Shown: positions 13,000 through 15,572 of the stretch, piece by piece
Numbering within the stretch: the first letter of the stretch is position 1
How the letters are laid out: each line of letters starts with the position of its first letter
Assembly (NCBI GenBank): GCA_045655325.1
Contig: JAZOOY010000032.1
Span: 1 to 15,572, forward strand
From: UBA1738 sp045655325
Lineage (GTDB): Bacteria > Bacillota > Clostridia > UBA1381
Direction: 5' to 3'
Length of the DNA: 15,572 bases
Position numbers and translations under genes: made by a program
Notes under the pieces: generated by a model
Told to the model about the DNA's origin: nothing
Databases searched by the model: none
What the model saw: only the letters and a program-made list of their open reading frames with translations

Positions 13000-13019
13000 T
13001 TGTCCCTTTATTTGGACAA
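13000..13019 (+). other. Short hairpin between rpsG and fusA
   Basis: TTGTCC (13000-13005) and GGACAA (13014-13019) can pair around an eight-base loop. There is no T-run, so it is not a terminator; it could be an RNA processing or stability element, or chance. Confidence 0.35.
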
Positions 13020-13069
13020 GATTATAACCACTTTAATGACTTATACAATTCTTGAAAGGAGGAAAATGT

Positions 13070-15178
13070 ATGGGTAGAGAATATTCATTACAGCATACAA
13101 GAAATATCGGTATCATGGCTCATATCGACGCAGGTAAGACCACTACTACCGAAAGAATTCTTTACTATACCGGCCGTATCCACAAAATCGGTGAAACTCA
13201 CGACGGTGGTTCACAGATGGACTGGATGGAACAGGAAGCAGAACGTGGTATTACTATCACATCAGCTGCTACTACTTGTTTCTGGCAGAAAGCTAAAGGC
13301 GATAATGCAGGTGTAAAACACAGAATTAACATCATTGACACACCGGGACACGTTGACTTTACAGTTGAAGTTCAGAGATCACTTCGTGTACTTGACGGAT
13401 CTGTTACAGTTATGTGTGCAAAGGGTGGCGTTGAGCCTCAGTCTGAAACTGTATGGCGTCAGGCTAATGACTACAGCGTTCCAAGAATGATTTATGTTAA
13501 CAAGATGGACATCATGGGTGCTAACTTCTACAACGTAGAAAACATGGTTCGTGAAAGACTTCACGCAAATGGTGTTCCAATCCAGCTACCTATCGGTGCG
13601 GAAGATACATTTACAGGTATCATTGACCTTATGGAAATGAGAGCTGAAATTTATCACGACGAAATGGGTATGGATTACAGCGAGGAGGATATCCCTGCTG
13701 ATATGCTTGCAAAAGCAGAAGAATACAGAGCAAAGATGGTTGAAGCTATCGCTGAAACTGATGAAGATCTTATGATGAAGTATTTGGAAGGTGAAGAAAT
13801 TTCAGTTTCTGAACTTAAGACAGCTCTTCGTAAGGCTACTATCAGCAACGAAATCGTTCCAATGCTTTGCGGTACTTCATACAGAAATAAGGGTGTTCAG
13901 CTACTACTTGATGCTATCATCGATTACATGCCAGCACCTACAGATATCCCTAACATTAAGGGTGTTATTCCTGATACAGAGGAAGAAGATGAAAGACCTT
14001 CATCAGACGATGCTCCATTTGCAGCTCTAGCATTTAAGATTGCAAATGACCCATTCGTTGGTAACATCTGCTTCTTCAGAGTTTACTCAGGTACACTAGC
14101 TTCTGGTTCATACGTTCTTAACGCTTGCAAGGGCAACCGTGAAAGAATGGGTAGAATCCTACAGATGCACGCTAACCAGAGAGAAGACCTTGATATAGTT
14201 TACTCAGGTGATATTGCTGCTGCTGTTGGTCTAAAGAACACTACAACAGGTGATACTCTTTGTGACGAAAAGCACCCAATCATCCTTGAATCTATGGACT
14301 TCCCTGAACCAGTTATCCGTGTAGCTATTGAGCCAAAAACAAAGGCTGGTCAGGAAAAGATGGGCCTTGCTCTTGCAAGACTTGCAGCAGAAGACCCAAC
14401 ATTTAAGACATATACAGATGAAGAAACAGGTCAGACAATCATCGCTGGTATGGGTGAGCTTCACCTTGAAATCATCGTTGACAGACTTCTTCGTGAATTT
14501 AAAGTAGAAGCAAACGTTGGTGAACCTCAGGTTTCTTACAGAGAAGCTATCAGAAAGCCAGTTGACATCGAACATAAGTATGCTCGTCAGTCAGGTGGTA
14601 AGGGTCAGTACGGTCACGTTCTTATGAAGCTAGAGCCAATGGAAGAAGGCGGCGGATACGAATTCGTAAACGCAGTTGTTGGTGGTGCTATTCCTAAGGA
14701 ATACATCCCTGCAGTTGATGCCGGTGTTCAGGGCGCTATGCAGTCAGGTGTACTTGCTGGCTATAACGTAGTTGACGTTAAGGTAACACTATACGATGGT
14801 TCTTACCACGAAGTCGACTCATCTGAAATGGCGTTTAAGATTGCCGCTTCTATGGCATTCAAGGAAGGTATGAGAAAGGCTGATCCTATTATTAAGGAAC
14901 CTATCATGCTTGTAAACGTTATTATGCCGGATGAATACCTTGGTGACGTTATGGGTGACCTTAACTCTCGCCGTGGTATGATTCAGAAGATGGAAGCTGT
15001 TACAGGTGCTCAGAGAATTACAGCACATGTTCCACTTTCAGAAATGTTCGGTTACGCTACTGAACTTCGTTCAAGAACTCAGGGTCGTGGACAGTACTCA
15101 ATGGAACCTTCACATTATGCTGAAGTTCCTAAGTCAATCCAGGAAAAGATCATGAGCGAACGTAGCAAAAACAACTAA
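13070..15178 (+). CDS. fusA: Elongation factor G
   Basis: EF-G is the GTPase that drives tRNA and mRNA movement through the ribosome and, with RRF, recycles ribosomes. The protein has 702 residues, about the usual 690-700. The GTPase motifs are in place: AHIDAGKTT (17-25), RGITITSAATT in switch I, DTPGH at about 90, and NKMD at about 145. Domains II to V follow without breaks; the segment YARQSGGKGQYGHV belongs to domain IV, whose tip enters the decoding site. The ATG at 13070 has AAAGGAGG seven bases upstream; a TTG at 13052 would lie before this site and is rejected. It is followed by tuf after 92 bases. Confidence 0.98.
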   Translation: MGREYSLQHTRNIGIMAHIDAGKTTTTERILYYTGRIHKIGETHDGGSQMDWMEQEAERGITITSAATTCFWQKAKGDNAGVKHRINIIDTPGHVDFTVEVQRSLRVLDGSVTVMCAKGGVEPQSETVWRQANDYSVPRMIYVNKMDIMGANFYNVENMVRERLHANGVPIQLPIGAEDTFTGIIDLMEMRAEIYHDEMGMDYSEEDIPADMLAKAEEYRAKMVEAIAETDEDLMMKYLEGEEISVSELKTALRKATISNEIVPMLCGTSYRNKGVQLLLDAIIDYMPAPTDIPNIKGVIPDTEEEDERPSSDDAPFAALAFKIANDPFVGNICFFRVYSGTLASGSYVLNACKGNRERMGRILQMHANQREDLDIVYSGDIAAAVGLKNTTTGDTLCDEKHPIILESMDFPEPVIRVAIEPKTKAGQEKMGLALARLAAEDPTFKTYTDEETGQTIIAGMGELHLEIIVDRLLREFKVEANVGEPQVSYREAIRKPVDIEHKYARQSGGKGQYGHVLMKLEPMEEGGGYEFVNAVVGGAIPKEYIPAVDAGVQGAMQSGVLAGYNVVDVKVTLYDGSYHEVDSSEMAFKIAASMAFKEGMRKADPIIKEPIMLVNVIMPDEYLGDVMGDLNSRRGMIQKMEAVTGAQRITAHVPLSEMFGYATELRSRTQGRGQYSMEPSHYAEVPKSIQEKIMSERSKNN

Positions 15179-15203
15179 TAAGTAAAGAAATTTAGTAAAA
15201 CAC

Positions 15204-15232
15204 TTGATTTTTTTGCTAAAATATTATAAAAT
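15204..15232 (+). promoter_or_regulatory. Possible internal promoter before tuf
   Basis: TTGATT (15204-15209) and TAAAAT (15227-15232) are 17 bases apart in the AT-rich fusA-tuf gap. The region is so AT-rich that chance matches are likely. Confidence 0.3.
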
Positions 15233-15270
15233 AATCTATGTAGAAAAACTTTTAAAGGAGGATTTTCAAA

Positions 15271-15572
15271 ATGGCAAAGGAAAAATTTGAAAGAAGTAAA
15301 CCCCACGTTAACATTGGAACAATCGGTCACGTTGACCATGGTAAGACAACTCTTACTGCAGCTATCACAAAGGTGCTAGCTCTTTCAGGTAAGGCTAAGT
15401 TCGAAGCTTACGACATGATCGATAAGGCTCCAGAAGAAAGAGAAAGAGGTATCACAATCTCTACAGCTCACGTTGAGTACGAAACAGACAACCGTCACTA
15501 CGCTCACGTTGACTGTCCAGGACACGCTGACTACGTTAAGAACATGATCACTGGTGCTGCTCAGATGGACGG
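15271..15572 (+). CDS. tuf: Elongation factor Tu, N-terminal part (cut by window edge)
   Basis: EF-Tu delivers aminoacyl-tRNA to the ribosome as a GTP complex. The first 100 residues are visible, starting MAKEKFERSKPHVNIG. The GTPase motifs GHVDHGKTT (19-27), the switch I segment RERGITI (57-63) and DCPGH (81-85) are intact. AAAGGAGG precedes the ATG at normal spacing. As the last visible gene of the str operon it may also be made from its own promoter. The full protein is usually just under 400 residues, so about three quarters lie outside the window. Confidence 0.97.
   Translation, partial: MAKEKFERSKPHVNIGTIGHVDHGKTTLTAAITKVLALSGKAKFEAYDMIDKAPEERERGITISTAHVEYETDNRHYAHVDCPGHADYVKNMITGAAQMD

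Noticed and set aside
13052..13069. Longer fusA form starting at a TTG
   Set aside because: The start lies before the AAAGGAGG that serves the ATG at 13070.

Overview
The window reads as a chromosomal segment of a low-GC, Gram-positive, spore-forming anaerobe of the Clostridia, most likely a gut or rumen Oscillospiraceae/Ruminococcaceae-type bacterium. This is inferred from the Firmicutes-type S12, S7, EF-G and EF-Tu sequences, strong AGGAGG ribosome binding sites, sigma-A promoters with 17-base spacers, cohesin/dockerin proteins and a SpoIIQ-like LytM protein. No species is claimed.

Layout. (1) 1-909, minus strand: the start of ruvA (cut by the window edge) and complete ruvC, Holliday-junction processing genes. 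(2) 1038-3856, plus strand: argG and argH, the last two steps of arginine synthesis. A promoter and a multi-hairpin repeat-like leader lie between them. (3) 3901-9152, minus strand: a secreted cohesin/dockerin locus. Two large exported proteins (753 and about 803 residues), each with two cohesin domains, Cys-rich repeats and a C-terminal dockerin, appear to form an operon. Upstream lies a small dockerin-only ORF that keeps the promoter, leader and terminator of its large relatives but has lost the signal peptide and the rest of the body. (4) 9188-9557, minus strand: an initiator tRNA-fMet gene and, just behind it, a GC-richer repeat carrying a second copy of the tRNA 3' end and an inverted copy of its anticodon arm. 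(5) 9651-11536: a membrane-anchored LytM/SpoIIQ-like protein (minus) divergent from an orphan solute-binding-protein-like gene (plus). (6) 11588-15572, plus strand: the str operon (L7Ae-like protein, rpsL, rpsG, fusA, tuf), started by a perfect consensus promoter and not preceded by rpoBC as is usual.

How the genes work together. RuvA and RuvC act on the same recombination intermediate; ArgG and ArgH act in sequence; the str genes build and drive the ribosome. The two large secreted proteins could bind each other, or other dockerin proteins, through cohesin-dockerin pairing. One has a carbohydrate-binding-like N-terminal domain, so the locus looks like a small scaffoldin system without any enzyme in the window. 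I did not find a clearly new biological system. The least ordinary parts are the truncated dockerin gene, the tRNA-derived repeat (with an extra base in the T arm of the tRNA itself), and the structured leaders before argH and rpsG.
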